A stretch of DNA of 57,298 nucleotides from assembly GCA_031269945.1 (NCBI GenBank), contig JAISYK010000010.1:1-57298 (forward strand), in the 5' to 3' direction. This DNA is from Candidatus Endomicrobiellum calonymphae. GTDB lineage: Bacteria > Elusimicrobiota > Endomicrobiia > Endomicrobiales > Endomicrobiaceae. This document shows, piece after piece, positions 28,150 through 38,081 of the stretch. A program made the position numbers and the translations under genes. How positions within the stretch are numbered: position 1 is the first letter of the stretch; the number at the start of each line of letters is the position of its first letter. The notes beneath the pieces were generated by a model that worked only from the letters and a program-made list of their open reading frames with translations, was not told the DNA's origin and searched no databases.

Positions 28150-29052
28150 TTATTTTTTAGACTTTGGTATTGAGATACATATTTCCTTGTAGTTGCAGTA
28201 TTTGCATAAAACTGTATTATTTGTGTAAGGAAATTCTTTTTTATTTTTTGGAATGTTTCTTTCTACGTCGATAAGATATTCGTACATGTTCTTTGTCTCG
28301 TTCACTATTGTGTTTTCAAATTCTAAAATTGAGCGATTGTCGATTTTGACGTTATTTTCTTTATATTGGGGGTGAAGATAGACTATAGTAGGTGAAATGT
28401 CATCAGCTTTTTTATTGAAATGATAATTCGCCCAAAGTGTATATCCTGTGAGTTGTTTTAAATGTTTTCTTTCGTCTGGCTTCCCAGTTTTCCAATCCAT
28501 AATATATATTTTATCAAGGCTGGGGAATAAGAAATCTACTTTGCAAAATGCTTTGTGGTTTTTTACTCTAAATTCTCCAAAACCTTCAGGTTCTATAATC
28601 CATTTAGAGCTTTGCACTAAAGAGTTTTTTTCAATCCATGCAAATCTTGAACTATCGAGAAAATTTTCTAATATTTTTTTTATTTTCTCATAAATTTTAG
28701 ATGTCAATATAATTTCGCCATTATAGTAATGTTCAAAAAAAGTTTTTGAACAACAATACTTTTCCGTCATTTTTAAGGAATATTTAAAAAATTTATCTTT
28801 GTTTAGAGGTTTTGCATTTTTTTTGTATCTATTAAGGATGTCTCTTATAATGTCATGCACAATGCTTCCAGTTTCTAATGGTTTAGAAGTCAAATTTTTT
28901 AAGAACTGGATTTTCTCAAGAGGCATTTCTTCGTCAAACTTTGCATAATAATCGTAAAAGTATTGCCTTTTGCAATTTGAAAATTTTTCATACCTCGAAA
29001 TAGACCAGCCTAGAATATCAGTGTAGTTAAATTTTTTTATATTTTCGTTCAC
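28150..29052 (-). CDS. PD-(D/E)XK nuclease with Cas4/AddB-type cysteine cluster
   Basis: This 300-residue stand-alone nuclease has the RecB-family core: GSIVHDII at 62-69, VDF with D173, DWK at 186-188 and QLTGYTLW with Gln-200. One cysteine near the N-terminus (C27, in SNCKRQYFYDY) and three at the C-terminus (C283, C286, C292, as CxxCxxxxxC) match the arrangement that holds a 4Fe-4S cluster in AddB, Cas4 and Dna2. No cas gene, CRISPR array or addA/recB partner lies nearby. A role in DNA end processing is inferred. The GTG start is supported by GAGGAAA nine bases upstream. Confidence 0.8.
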   Translation of the reverse strand: MNENIKKFNYTDILGWSISRYEKFSNCKRQYFYDYYAKFDEEMPLEKIQFLKNLTSKPLETGSIVHDIIRDILNRYKKNAKPLNKDKFFKYSLKMTEKYCCSKTFFEHYYNGEIILTSKIYEKIKKILENFLDSSRFAWIEKNSLVQSSKWIIEPEGFGEFRVKNHKAFCKVDFLFPSLDKIYIMDWKTGKPDERKHLKQLTGYTLWANYHFNKKADDISPTIVYLHPQYKENNVKIDNRSILEFENTIVNETKNMYEYLIDVERNIPKNKKEFPYTNNTVLCKYCNYKEICISIPKSKK

Positions 29053-29157
29053 TATTAAGTGTTTCCTCTATTGCAGTAATTGAGACAAATATTAACATAT
29101 TGTATATGGAGGAGTACATGTGAGATAGATAGATTTCGTGAAATTAAGAAATTTTTG

Positions 29158-30624
29158 TTAACCATAAGGTGTTAGGAGTCTATACGCATTATTTCTAATA
29201 CGTTTTAGTAACGGCAAATTTATACACTCTTGGGCGGTGGTAAGTTTTGCTTTTTCTTTTTTTGTTTCAATGATGTCGCTGAGCTCTTTTGCCAAATTTT
29301 TACTGAATATTTCTATGTTGGATTCAAAATTGAGCTTAAAACTTCTAACATCCCAATTTGCTGATCCTATAAAGACCCATTCGTTGTCAATTAAAAAGAT
29401 TTTGCTGTGATCAAAAGGCGGTGGAGTGCGATAAATTTTAACACCGCTTTCAATTAGGCGCAAAAAATTTGATTCGACAGCCCAATTCATAAAGGTATAA
29501 TCTGTTTTATTGGGAATTATTATTTCTACGTTAACACCTTTCATGGCTGCCATCTCAATAGCCGTTAGAATGTTATTTTCAGGTAAAAAATAAGGCGTTA
29601 TTATAAGAATTTTTTTTGTAGCTGCATTTATTGCCCCGTGCACGATTAGTTCTATTATGCCGTTTTTATTATCAGGCCCATCTGGAATTAATCTTGCAGG
29701 CATTGGAACAAATTCAGTATTACGATCATATAGTTTTTTAGGCTCTGATATTGACCGAAATTTTTTACCGGTGACAAATTCCCAATCATCTCTAAATGTT
29801 TTTAATAACTGGTGTATAACGGGACCTTTAATCTTGAAGGTAATGTCTAAAATACCCCTTTTTAAATTATCTATCGAGACGTTTTTTTTTGAAAGATTCA
29901 TTCCTCCGAAAAAAGCTGTTTCGCCATCAATTACCATAACTTTTCTGTGATTTCTTAAATTTACAAAAGGCATTGCAACTGGAATTTGAGGAGGCAAAAA
30001 CACGCCATATTCCAAACCTTTAATTTGCATAAGTTTTTTTTCTATCGAGCGGTGAAAAAATTTTAGAGTGCCTATGCCGTCAACTAGGACTTTTACTACT
30101 GCTCCATTTTTGATTGCTTTTTTAAAAGCTTCAAGAAATTTCATTGTTTCGCTGTCATAATCGAAAATATAACTTGAGATTAAAATTTCTTTTTTTGCAT
30201 TTTGAATGATTTTAATCATTTCGGGATAAGCCTCAACACCGTTTTGTAAAGGAATCACAGAGTTTCCAAAAACGAAATTCTGCGGGTATACACTGTACCC
30301 AAAGTTTATAAATTGGTTGTAATCTTCAGAAAAGTCTTTGAAAATGGTTTTTATTGTTTGACCAGAGCGTTTTGTATATGTGCTCTTTCTCATTAAACGG
30401 GTGCCTTTCCTTTTCACTCTGTTAATTCCTAAAAGTATATATATAATAGTCCCAACGAAAGGAGACAAAAAAACGAGTCCTATCCACCCTATCGAGCTTT
30501 TAGCATCGTCTTTATGCAGCAATACGTGTATGCTAGTTCCCACAGATAGCACCACGCGGACACCAGCTGCAGTAAGATCTCGCGGACTGTAACTAGCAAA
30601 ACTTAATAAAATATTCTCGAACAT
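29158..30624 (-). CDS. cls: Cardiolipin synthase (phospholipase D family)
   Basis: Cls joins phosphatidylglycerol molecules to make cardiolipin in the inner membrane. The 488-residue protein has two N-terminal membrane helices (about 17-70) and two HKD motifs: NHRKVMVIDG near 226-235 with GGMNLS, and FDHSKIFLIDN near 398-408 with GSANWDVRS. Length and layout match bacterial Cls of the ClsA type. The ribosome binding site is weak. It stands alone, divergent from aroE. Confidence 0.92.
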   Translation of the reverse strand: MFENILLSFASYSPRDLTAAGVRVVLSVGTSIHVLLHKDDAKSSIGWIGLVFLSPFVGTIIYILLGINRVKRKGTRLMRKSTYTKRSGQTIKTIFKDFSEDYNQFINFGYSVYPQNFVFGNSVIPLQNGVEAYPEMIKIIQNAKKEILISSYIFDYDSETMKFLEAFKKAIKNGAVVKVLVDGIGTLKFFHRSIEKKLMQIKGLEYGVFLPPQIPVAMPFVNLRNHRKVMVIDGETAFFGGMNLSKKNVSIDNLKRGILDITFKIKGPVIHQLLKTFRDDWEFVTGKKFRSISEPKKLYDRNTEFVPMPARLIPDGPDNKNGIIELIVHGAINAATKKILIITPYFLPENNILTAIEMAAMKGVNVEIIIPNKTDYTFMNWAVESNFLRLIESGVKIYRTPPPFDHSKIFLIDNEWVFIGSANWDVRSFKLNFESNIEIFSKNLAKELSDIIETKKEKAKLTTAQECINLPLLKRIRNNAYRLLTPYG

Positions 30625-30806
30625 TTATTTCACAATAATGTTAATATTTTGGTTGCACCATTGAGATACTCTACCAAAGTTAATCTTTGTTTAGCAACTT
30701 TCAAAAATTAAGTATGTGAGTATAGCGTTTAGTTTGATATTCATTGTGGCGTTATTGTAAAATACCGGAATGTGGGTTGTACATGTAATTTAAATGGTGA
30801 GTTAAA

Positions 30807-31631
30807 ATGATAAATACTGAAACAAAACTATTTGCAATTTTGGGATCTCCTATAAAGCATTCACTTTCGCCTCAAATGCATAATGAATGGTTTAAAAAAA
30901 TGAATTTGAATTGTGTTTACCTTGCTTTTGAGTTAGATTCTAAATATCTTGATGAGGTAATGAAATCTTTGAAACTTCTTGGATTTTGTGGTGCCAATAT
31001 AACTATTCCTTATAAAATTGAAATAATGGAACATATTGATTTTTTAGACGAAATCGCGGAGAGAATAGGAAGCGTAAACACTCTAAGTTTTAAAGATAAT
31101 AAAGTTCACGGCTACAATACCGATTATTTAGGGTTTAGTCAAGATTTGTTGGCAAAAAAAATAGAGTTAAAAAATAAAAATGTGTTAGTGATTGGGGCAG
31201 GAGGCGTGGCGAGGGCGATAGTATATGCTTTGAAAAACAGCGTAGCTGCTGGAAATGTATATATATCTAATAGAACGTTAAGGAACGCTCGATTACTTGC
31301 AAGCATATTTGAATTAAAAGTTTTCGACATTAATGAAGTGGAAAAACTTCTTCCGGAAATAGATTTTCTTGTAAACACTTCTTCCTGTGGATTAAAAGAG
31401 AGTGATGTCCTCCCTTTTAATGTTGTCAAAGTTAAAAATAGTTTAGTTGTATATGATCTAATTTTCAATAAAGATACACCTTTTGTGACGTTTGCAAAAA
31501 AAAATAGATTGAAGGTATTTACTGGTGAAGGGATGCTTATACGTCAGGGGGCTTGTGGATTTAAAATATGGACTGGGAAATATCCTGATATAAAAATTGC
31601 TGAAACTCTTTTAAAGGAATTTATTAAGTAA
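30807..31631 (+). CDS. aroE: Shikimate dehydrogenase
   Basis: AroE reduces 3-dehydroshikimate with NADPH in aromatic amino acid synthesis. The substrate-binding part shows ILGSPIKHSLSPQMHN at 11-26 and NITIPYK with the catalytic Lys near 70, then NTDYLGF near 102-108. The Rossmann part has VIGAGGVARAI near 131-141 and ISNRTLRNA. GEGMLIRQGACGF near 241-253 is the usual C-terminal motif. The 274-residue length is normal. It is followed, 56 bases on, by ispD in the same direction. Confidence 0.94.
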   Translation: MINTETKLFAILGSPIKHSLSPQMHNEWFKKMNLNCVYLAFELDSKYLDEVMKSLKLLGFCGANITIPYKIEIMEHIDFLDEIAERIGSVNTLSFKDNKVHGYNTDYLGFSQDLLAKKIELKNKNVLVIGAGGVARAIVYALKNSVAAGNVYISNRTLRNARLLASIFELKVFDINEVEKLLPEIDFLVNTSSCGLKESDVLPFNVVKVKNSLVVYDLIFNKDTPFVTFAKKNRLKVFTGEGMLIRQGACGFKIWTGKYPDIKIAETLLKEFIK

Positions 31632-31687
31632 AGCTAGAATTTTGGGTTTGTTCTATGTAGTTTTATTTTATTGTTTTGGTAATTTTA

Positions 31688-32416
31688 ATGAAGAATGCCG
31701 CAATAATATTAGCAGCTGGATTAGGGAAGAGATTTTGTGGTGCAACTTCTGGAGAAGTTAAACATAAGGTTTCTAAACAATTTTTAAACATTAATGGTAA
31801 GCCAATGTTCCTGTGGAGCGTTGAGGCTTTTGCCTCGGTAAAGAATTTTGAACAGATAATTGTAGTTGTGCCGCCTAAAATGATTGAAACTTTGTCTTTA
31901 AAGTATGAAAAATATAGAACAAATTTTGTTTTTGTTCCAGGTGGAAATGAGAGATTTGAATCAGTGAGAAATGCTCTTTTCATCGTTGGGAATGATATTG
32001 ACTTTGTAGCCGTACATGATGCAGCAAGGCCACTTATTTCAAGAGAAGATATTTTATCGATTTTGAAAAGTGCTAAAAAGAAGGGAGCTGCCATAGCGGT
32101 TGAAGAAACTAGAGATACTATTAAATTAGTATCAGATGTTGATGGAGAATATAGCAAATATGTATTGAAAACTTTGAATAGAGCAGTTTTAAGGAATGCA
32201 CAGACCCCTCAAATTTTCGAATCTAGTCTTCTTAAAAGAGCTTACTTTGAAAAGATAACCCATGATGTTGTGTCCGATGATTCGCAACTTGTTGAAAATT
32301 TAAAAGTTAAAGTGGCTGTCGTCGAAACAAAATTTTTAAATTTTAAAATAACAACAAAACAAGATTTTAAATTAGCAGCGGCTCTTTTTGCTCTTAAATC
32401 AAAAGTGTATAAATAA
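31688..32416 (+). CDS. ispD: 2-C-methyl-D-erythritol 4-phosphate cytidylyltransferase
   Basis: IspD activates MEP with CTP in the non-mevalonate isoprenoid pathway. The 242-residue protein has the CTP-binding LAAGLGKRF near 7-15, then HKVSKQFLNINGKP, VPGGNERFESV and VAVHDAARPLISRED. TLNRAVLRNAQTPQIF is the MEP-binding part. A small insertion between GKRF and KQF (CGATSGEVKHKV) is present. ATG at 31688 is taken instead of a TTG four codons upstream because the hydrophobic first strand then starts as in relatives. ispF follows after about 200 bases. Confidence 0.92.
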   Translation: MKNAAIILAAGLGKRFCGATSGEVKHKVSKQFLNINGKPMFLWSVEAFASVKNFEQIIVVVPPKMIETLSLKYEKYRTNFVFVPGGNERFESVRNALFIVGNDIDFVAVHDAARPLISREDILSILKSAKKKGAAIAVEETRDTIKLVSDVDGEYSKYVLKTLNRAVLRNAQTPQIFESSLLKRAYFEKITHDVVSDDSQLVENLKVKVAVVETKFLNFKITTKQDFKLAAALFALKSKVYK

Positions 32417-32612
32417 TTTATACTGTCTGAGGTTAGCTAAGATTGCTAAAAAATGTTATTTTTGGTATGTGACCCAGAGTGTGAATTATGTATTAAGCTG
32501 TATGCAAAAGTAAAACAAGCGAAGTTTATGAAAATTAGTTAAAACACAATTCTTTTGTTAAGATTTCTTGAGAAATTGTAATTTTTTCGGTAATAACGAC
32601 ATTAAGGCAGAT

Positions 32613-33110
32613 ATGTATATTGGTTTTGGATATGATGTTCATAGATTTAATGAGGACAGGTTACTAGTTTTGGGTGGCGTTAAGATAAAAAATTCCAAAG
32701 GTCTTGGTGGTCATAGTGACGCTGACGTTTTGATTCATTCCTTGATGGATGCATTGCTTGGTGCTGCTGGACTTAATGACATAGGCCATTTCTTTTCAAG
32801 TACGGATCCGAAATATAAGAATATTTCTAGTATTTGTCTTTTGGAATTTGTTTATGAGAAGCTAGAAAAGCAAGATTTCTATGTTAACAATGTTGATGTT
32901 GTCGTGTTAGCGGAAGTGCCTAAAATATATCCTTTCATTGATGATATGAAGCAAAATATTTCTAGAGTCATTAAATTGCAAAAGGAAAGGATTGGAATAA
33001 AAGCGACTACCAATGAAAAATTAGGTTTTCTTGGGAGGTGTGAAGGTATAGCTGCCATGACGATTGCTTCCATTAGCAGAGATAAAAAATATGACGATAA
33101 AAATTTATAA
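32613..33110 (+). CDS. ispF: 2-C-methyl-D-erythritol 2,4-cyclodiphosphate synthase
   Basis: IspF cyclises CDP-ME-2-phosphate to MEcPP in the same pathway as IspD. The 165-residue protein shows GYDVHRF near 6-12 with the metal ligands Asp and His, [20 protein letters not shown] near 34-53, [13 protein letters not shown] near 61-73, and [18 protein letters not shown] near 134-151. ATG at 32613 is preferred over an upstream TTG because AAGGCAG lies just before it and homologs start MYIGFGYD. It overlaps cysS by 20 bases. Confidence 0.94.
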   Translation: MYIGFGYDVHRFNEDRLLVLGGVKIKNSKGLGGHSDADVLIHSLMDALLGAAGLNDIGHFFSSTDPKYKNISSICLLEFVYEKLEKQDFYVNNVDVVVLAEVPKIYPFIDDMKQNISRVIKLQKERIGIKATTNEKLGFLGRCEGIAAMTIASISRDKKYDDKNL

Positions 33111-34485
33111 CACTCTTACTAATAGAAAAGAAGAATTTCGATCGCAAAAAGAAAAATTTGTTTCTATGTACGTGTGCGGTATAACCCCCTATGACGAAAT
33201 GCACGTAGGTCATGCAAGAGTTTATATAATATTTGATGTTATAAAAAGGCATTTATTAAAAAGAGGCTATGAAGTAAAGCATGTACAAAATTTTACAGAT
33301 GTTGACGATAAGATTATTAAAAGATCGCAAGAAAAAAACATGCGTCCTTCTGATCTTGCTCAGATTTATATCAATGATTATTTTCTACAGGCTGGCAGAT
33401 TAAACATTTTAAGAGCTGAAAAGTACCCACGCGTTACGCAGATGATCAAAGAGATAATTTATTTTATTCAGGAACTTGTAAATAAGGGTTTTGCCTATGA
33501 GAGTAACGGAGGCGTTTACTTTTCAGTCGAGAAGTTTAAAGATTACGGGAAGCTATCAAAAAAGAGTCTTATGAATTTAAAAATAGCTTCAAGAGTGGAT
33601 GTGAGCGATGATAAAAGATTAGCGTTTGATTTTGTGTTGTGGAAAAAAATGAAAGAAAGCGAACCACAAGAGGTGATATGGGAAAGTCCATGGGGTAAAG
33701 GCCGTCCTGGTTGGCATATTGAATGCTCGGTGATGTCATCTGAGTTGCTTGGCGAGACGATAGATATACATGGAGGCGGACAGGATTTAATATTTCCTCA
33801 TCACGAAAACGAGATTGCTCAAAGTGAAGCGAGAAGCAATAAACAGTTTGTCAAATATTGGATACATAACGGTTTTGTTACGATAAACAAAGAAAAGATA
33901 TCAAAATCGCTAAGTAACTCTTTTAGTTTGAGGACGGTTTTTGAAAAATACGCCCCGCGTACTATACGCTACTATCTTTTAACACAAAATTATTCAAGTC
34001 CATTAGACTTTTCTGAAAATGGTATTGAAAGTGCTAAAAATACTTTAAAAGGGATAGATGAATTTTATCTTAAACTTGTTGCTTCCGTTAAGAAATTTGC
34101 GAATGGGATAATAGATAAAGATTTGCTCATTTTGCAAGAGAACTTTTTAAATGCTCTTGATGATAATTTTAATTCTCAAAAAGCTTTGTCTTATCTCCAT
34201 GAGTTAAAAAATATGGCTTTAAAAGGATTTTTTGATGCGAGCATGGAGAGGCTTTCTCAATTGAAAATTCTTTTTGAAGATTTTACTGAAACATCTTTAG
34301 GCATTGCTTTGCCTAAAGAGCAAGGTATAAATTTAAATTTACAAAGTCTTCTAAAGGAAAGAAACGAAGCAAGAAAAAATAAAAACTGGGAAAAGTCTGA
34401 TAGACTTAGAAAACTAATATATGAAAGAGGATATAAAATAGTAGACAATAAAGATGGTAGTTCAGTTTTAGTGAAGAATATATGA
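33091..34485 (+). CDS. cysS: Cysteinyl-tRNA synthetase
   Basis: CysS charges tRNA-Cys. The class I HIGH motif reads HVGHAR in [16 protein letters not shown], with the first zinc Cys in VCG. The other zinc ligands are in IECSVMS and [17 protein letters not shown]. The KMSKS loop is KISKSLSNS near 266. A C-terminal helical anticodon-binding region completes the 464-residue protein. ATG at 33091 ([10 protein letters not shown]) is chosen by homology and overlaps the end of ispF, so translation is probably coupled. Confidence 0.95.
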   Translation: MTIKIYNTLTNRKEEFRSQKEKFVSMYVCGITPYDEMHVGHARVYIIFDVIKRHLLKRGYEVKHVQNFTDVDDKIIKRSQEKNMRPSDLAQIYINDYFLQAGRLNILRAEKYPRVTQMIKEIIYFIQELVNKGFAYESNGGVYFSVEKFKDYGKLSKKSLMNLKIASRVDVSDDKRLAFDFVLWKKMKESEPQEVIWESPWGKGRPGWHIECSVMSSELLGETIDIHGGGQDLIFPHHENEIAQSEARSNKQFVKYWIHNGFVTINKEKISKSLSNSFSLRTVFEKYAPRTIRYYLLTQNYSSPLDFSENGIESAKNTLKGIDEFYLKLVASVKKFANGIIDKDLLILQENFLNALDDNFNSQKALSYLHELKNMALKGFFDASMERLSQLKILFEDFTETSLGIALPKEQGINLNLQSLLKERNEARKNKNWEKSDRLRKLIYERGYKIVDNKDGSSVLVKNI

Positions 34486-35157
34486 TTTTCCGTTCGTTTT
34501 TATATAGCATAGCGAAAATTTATAATTGTAGATGTGCTAATAGATAAAGGAGAGGTTAAAGTATTTGTTTTCGGTTTTTATGTAAATATGAATCGCTTGT
34601 TTCAATGATAAGTGCAGTTATTGCGGAACTTTACTTTCCCCTACTTGAAATAATAAGAGTCAGAAAAGAAATGGGTGAGAAGACTAAGACCGCATAAGGA
34701 AAAAGTTTGAAATTTATAAAGATTTATCTGAACATGTTGTACAGGTAATTTCTGGTGGGGTTGTGGATTTTAAAGATTCTGAATTTATAGATTTTGTTGA
34801 TGCTTTTAATGTGTGATGTTAATTAAGTTTAAATATGATTAAATGTGATAGAAGAATACAGGAAGTAAGAAAAAAGTTTGTAAGTGTAGGGTATCTCATC
34901 AAACCGTTTTTTAAGATAAATTTGGATGTGTAACAGTTCGTTTGTTTGGTGCTGTAGTGAGAAATATCAGTGTGGAAAATATAGCAAGATGCACAAGGAC
35001 ATTGCTGATTTCGGTGTATTGTATTGGTGATACTACATGTCAGCGAGAGCAACGAGAAAAGTTGACTTAATTACGAGTAAGAATCTCTTAGAAAATTAAT
35101 GATGATAGAATAATACAGATAAATGCTAAAAACAGTGAAACAGAACTAAGGTGAATT
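34486..35157. other. 0.67 kb decayed region, unidentified remnant
   Basis: Phrases such as EKFEIYKDLSEHVVQVISGG (about 34706-34765) and EVRKKFVSVGYLIKPFF (about 34862-34912) in different frames suggest a former protein gene on the plus strand. I could not identify the family. Confidence 0.4.
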
Positions 35158-35916
35158 ATGCCGTATGGTAAAAATAATAAGCAACTGTCAAAAAAAAGCG
35201 TTATTTACGGACGAAATCCTGTCTTAGAGCTTTTGAAAGCTGGTAAACGCAGTATAAGTAAGATAGTGCTTTCTCAAACCGCAAGAGGAACTGTGATTTC
35301 AGAGATTATTAATCTTGCAAAGCGGAGAGGTATAGTAATACATAATGTTTCGCCAAAAAAGTTGGATAATTTTTCTAAAGATTCACAAGGGATAGTTGCA
35401 GAAGTTTCGTTTGTGAAATATGCGAATGTAGGTGATTTAATTAAAAAAGCAAAAAAATCCCCTAATCCAGTTCTTGTGATTTTAGATGGTATTGAAGATC
35501 CGCATAACTTAGGTGCAATTATAAGAAATTGCGTAGCTTTTGGAGCAGATGGCGTAATTATACCTAAACGAAGAGCTGTAGGAATAAATGAGACTGTCGT
35601 GAAATCTTCCGCTGGATCTGTAGAGCATATTTCGGTATCACAAGTTGCGAATGTTAATCAAACAATAAATTTATTAAAAAAAAATGGTTTTTGGATAGGT
35701 GCTGGCGTTAAAAGTGACAGATATGTGAATGAAAAGATTAATTTTCACTTTCCTATGGCGATAATAATAGGAAGCGAAGGGTTTGGAATTCACAATTTAA
35801 CGAAAAAAAATTGTGACTTCTTTATATCAATTCCTCAAAAAAATACAATTTCTTCATTGAATGCTTCGTGTGCCTCAGCTATTATTCTTTATGAAATATC
35901 AAAAGGGCTTGTTTGA
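35158..35916 (+). CDS. rlmB: 23S rRNA (guanosine-2'-O)-methyltransferase, SpoU/TrmH family
   Basis: RlmB-type enzymes methylate a ribose in 23S rRNA using SAM. The N-terminal substrate-binding domain (YGRNPVLELLKAGKRSI near 17-33) precedes the SPOUT trefoil-knot domain with ILDGIEDPHNLGAIIRN near 108-124, KSSAGSVEHI, IIIGSEGFGI near 200-209, and SIPQKNTISSLNASCASAI near 223-241. The length of 252 is normal. The exact target nucleotide is inferred from the subfamily. Confidence 0.88.
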   Translation: MPYGKNNKQLSKKSVIYGRNPVLELLKAGKRSISKIVLSQTARGTVISEIINLAKRRGIVIHNVSPKKLDNFSKDSQGIVAEVSFVKYANVGDLIKKAKKSPNPVLVILDGIEDPHNLGAIIRNCVAFGADGVIIPKRRAVGINETVVKSSAGSVEHISVSQVANVNQTINLLKKNGFWIGAGVKSDRYVNEKINFHFPMAIIIGSEGFGIHNLTKKNCDFFISIPQKNTISSLNASCASAIILYEISKGLV

Positions 35917-36838
35917 ATGTAAGGAGTATAAGTTAGAGTAAAAATTGTATTTGTAGTTTAGATAAAAAGATCAAAGAGGGATAAAATGGTATTATAGTTA
36001 TGCAACTAAGGCTCTGTTAGTATAAATATTGTAATATTTCTCAAATATGCAGTATATATAAATTTAAATCTATTTTTTTAACGCTCTGGAATATATCGAA
36101 GAGTATAATATAGTTAGTTGTGACGATAAAAAGATTTGGCTAAACGAGTTGGGTTTTGATAAATGCCAGGGATTTACACTAGCTCATTGAGATAGATCCG
36201 GCCGTGTTGTTTTGAGGCATTATGAAAATGTGAAAAGAGTATCTTACAGAATTGTCGAAATGTTTTTTACATCTTGATCTGTGAGTGAGATTTGTGTTAA
36301 GGAGCTTAGCTTGTTGAACTAGATGAATGAAAAACAAAAAAAAGAGGTATTTCAAAGTATTAAAATTATTAATCAAATTAATCAAAAAAGAGGGCTTGAT
36401 ATAGTAAAAGAGTCAGTTAGAAGATAGGATAGAAAAAAAACTTGGTAACTGTAAAATGAAATGATATTTAAATATAGTGAAAAACTTTAAAAATCACCAA
36501 AAAGTATAAATATGTTGTTGGAACGCAAATGGATTATAAGTTTGATTTAGGAATATGTATTGTCCTTCTGGTGGATTACGTTTGGTATGACTGTAAAAAT
36601 AATGTAAAAAATAAAATTAGTTTTATTAAATTAAAAATCTGCTGTGAAGTAGTGATTTGCTTTTTTACTGCTTAAAGATGTACAATTAGCGCTGATTATT
36701 ATTATGGAGAGTGGTTTTTATTATTTAGTACAAGGTTTGTCACAAAAGTTTGTTTCTATGGTTGACCAGCGTTTTTTTTCAGATTAACATATGGTGATAT
36801 TATAATTGTTATTCTACATACATGGGGTAGGTTTAGTT
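35917..36838. other. 0.9 kb decayed region before rplM
   Basis: Stops break all frames. Plus-strand phrases EYIEEYNIVSCDDKKIWLNE (about 36089-36148), HYENVKRVSYRIVEMFF (about 36219-36269) and MNEKQKKEVFQSIKIINQ (about 36324-36375) look like one frameshifted gene that I cannot identify. The rplM ribosome binding site is at the right edge. Confidence 0.4.
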
Positions 36839-37276
36839 ATGAACAAGAGTACGTATTTACCAAAGCAGGATATGATTAAAAGAAAATGGCACTTAATAAA
36901 TGCCGATGGAAAAGTTCTAGGTAGACTAGCTGTTGAAATAGCGAGAATTTTAATAGGTAAAAGTAAAGTTTTCTATACGAATCATATAGATTGTGGAGAT
37001 TTTGTGATTGTTACAAATGTGAGCAAAATCGTCCTCACAGGTAAAAAGATAGATCAGAAAACGTATTTTACATATTCTGGCTATCCTGGTGGTGCCAAAT
37101 TGATTCCTTACTCTGTTTTAATGAGAACAAAACCTGAAAGAGCTTTGATTGCTGCGGTTAAAGGAATGCTTCCAAAAAATAAACTTGCAAGTAAGCAAAT
37201 TACAAGGCTTAAAGTTTTCAAGAATGATGAACATAAACATAATGCACAAATTGCTTGCGGTGTGTCGCTAAAATAA
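36839..37276 (+). CDS. rplM: 50S ribosomal protein L13
   Basis: L13 is an early-assembly protein of the large subunit. The 145-residue protein shows TYLPKQDMIKRKWHLINADG, VLGRLAVEIARILIGK, DCGDFVIVTNVSKIVLTGKK and the GMLPKNKLA motif. ATG at 36839 is chosen because homologs begin close to TYLPK and GGGGTAGG lies eight bases upstream; an in-frame start 11 codons earlier is unlikely. It forms the conserved rplM-rpsI operon. Confidence 0.95.
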   Translation: MNKSTYLPKQDMIKRKWHLINADGKVLGRLAVEIARILIGKSKVFYTNHIDCGDFVIVTNVSKIVLTGKKIDQKTYFTYSGYPGGAKLIPYSVLMRTKPERALIAAVKGMLPKNKLASKQITRLKVFKNDEHKHNAQIACGVSLK

Positions 37277-37292
37277 AAAAAAAAGAGGAAAA

Positions 37293-37688
37293 ATGAAAAA
37301 TATTTCTTATATAACTGCAGGGCGTAGAAAAAATGCAGTTGCTATAGTGAAAGTTTTGGAAGGTAGCGGTAGAGTGCTGATCAATGAAAAAACTTTGGAT
37401 GAATATTTTGGCGGCTTGGAAAGGCTTAAAAAAATAGTTTTAAAGCCTCTTGATGTTTGCGGCGAAGTGAAAAATTACGATTTTTGTGTTAGTGTTAGAG
37501 GTGGTGGAGTAAGTGGACAGGCAGGAGCTGTATGCCACGGGCTAGCTAGAACGATTTTAAAGCTTAATGATTTGTCAAAAGCAATGCTAAAAAAAGAAGG
37601 GCTTTTGACTAGGGATCCCAGAATGGTAGAAAGAAAAAAAACTGGTAGACCCAAAGCAAGAAAACGTTTCCAATTCTCAAAACGTTAG
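37293..37688 (+). CDS. rpsI: 30S ribosomal protein S9
   Basis: S9 binds 16S rRNA, and its basic tail reaches the P-site tRNA. The 131-residue protein has TAGRRKNAVAIVKVLEGSG at the start, VSVRGGGVSGQAGAVCHG near 67-84 and the invariant tail LLTRDPRMVERKKTGRPKAR followed by FQFSKR. AAAGAGGAAAA precedes ATG. It lies 16 bases after rplM. Confidence 0.96.
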   Translation: MKNISYITAGRRKNAVAIVKVLEGSGRVLINEKTLDEYFGGLERLKKIVLKPLDVCGEVKNYDFCVSVRGGGVSGQAGAVCHGLARTILKLNDLSKAMLKKEGLLTRDPRMVERKKTGRPKARKRFQFSKR

Positions 37689-38081
37689 TTAAATTGTACG
37701 AATTATGCCTGAGAAAGTGTAGATTTGTTGTTGCAATAAACAGAGATTTTATTCAAAACCCACAACAAACAAACATAAAGGGCCACTTTGTAAGTTATTG
37801 ATAAGACCATTGTGATGTGCCATATCGTAAGGATTGGCTATGGTAGCGTTGACTTAAGCATTTTATCACTTTTTACAAATGATATAATTATTCAATCATT
37901 TATCTCTTTCTTCCTTTGGTTTGCTTCCTTTAGTTTTTGATAAGTAAATATATGCGTAACGACGAAGTTAACAGTGAAACTAGTTACTTTAAGTTCTAGT
38001 GGCTTTGGTTTTGTGTGACAGTGGCAATTAATTTGTTTATGTGAAATAATAATTGGGGTGGGGGGGGGGAGGTATAGATTT
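37689..38081. other. Intergenic region between convergent genes, with a G10 tract
   Basis: No gene is seen. GGGGT followed by ten G at about 38060-38069 is striking in such AT-rich DNA; it lies 12 bases beyond the stop of the convergent AEC permease gene. A long-loop TTGTTGT/ACAACAA inverted repeat follows rpsI, too weak to call a terminator. Confidence 0.5.

Noticed and set aside
28150-29052. Part of a CRISPR-Cas system (Cas4)
   Set aside because: No repeat-spacer array or other cas gene was seen in the window; the cysteine cluster is shared with AddB and Dna2 proteins.
34486-35157. NrnA/DHH phosphodiesterase remnant
   Set aside because: A few phrases were suggestive, but no DHH or GGGH motif could be found, so no family is named.
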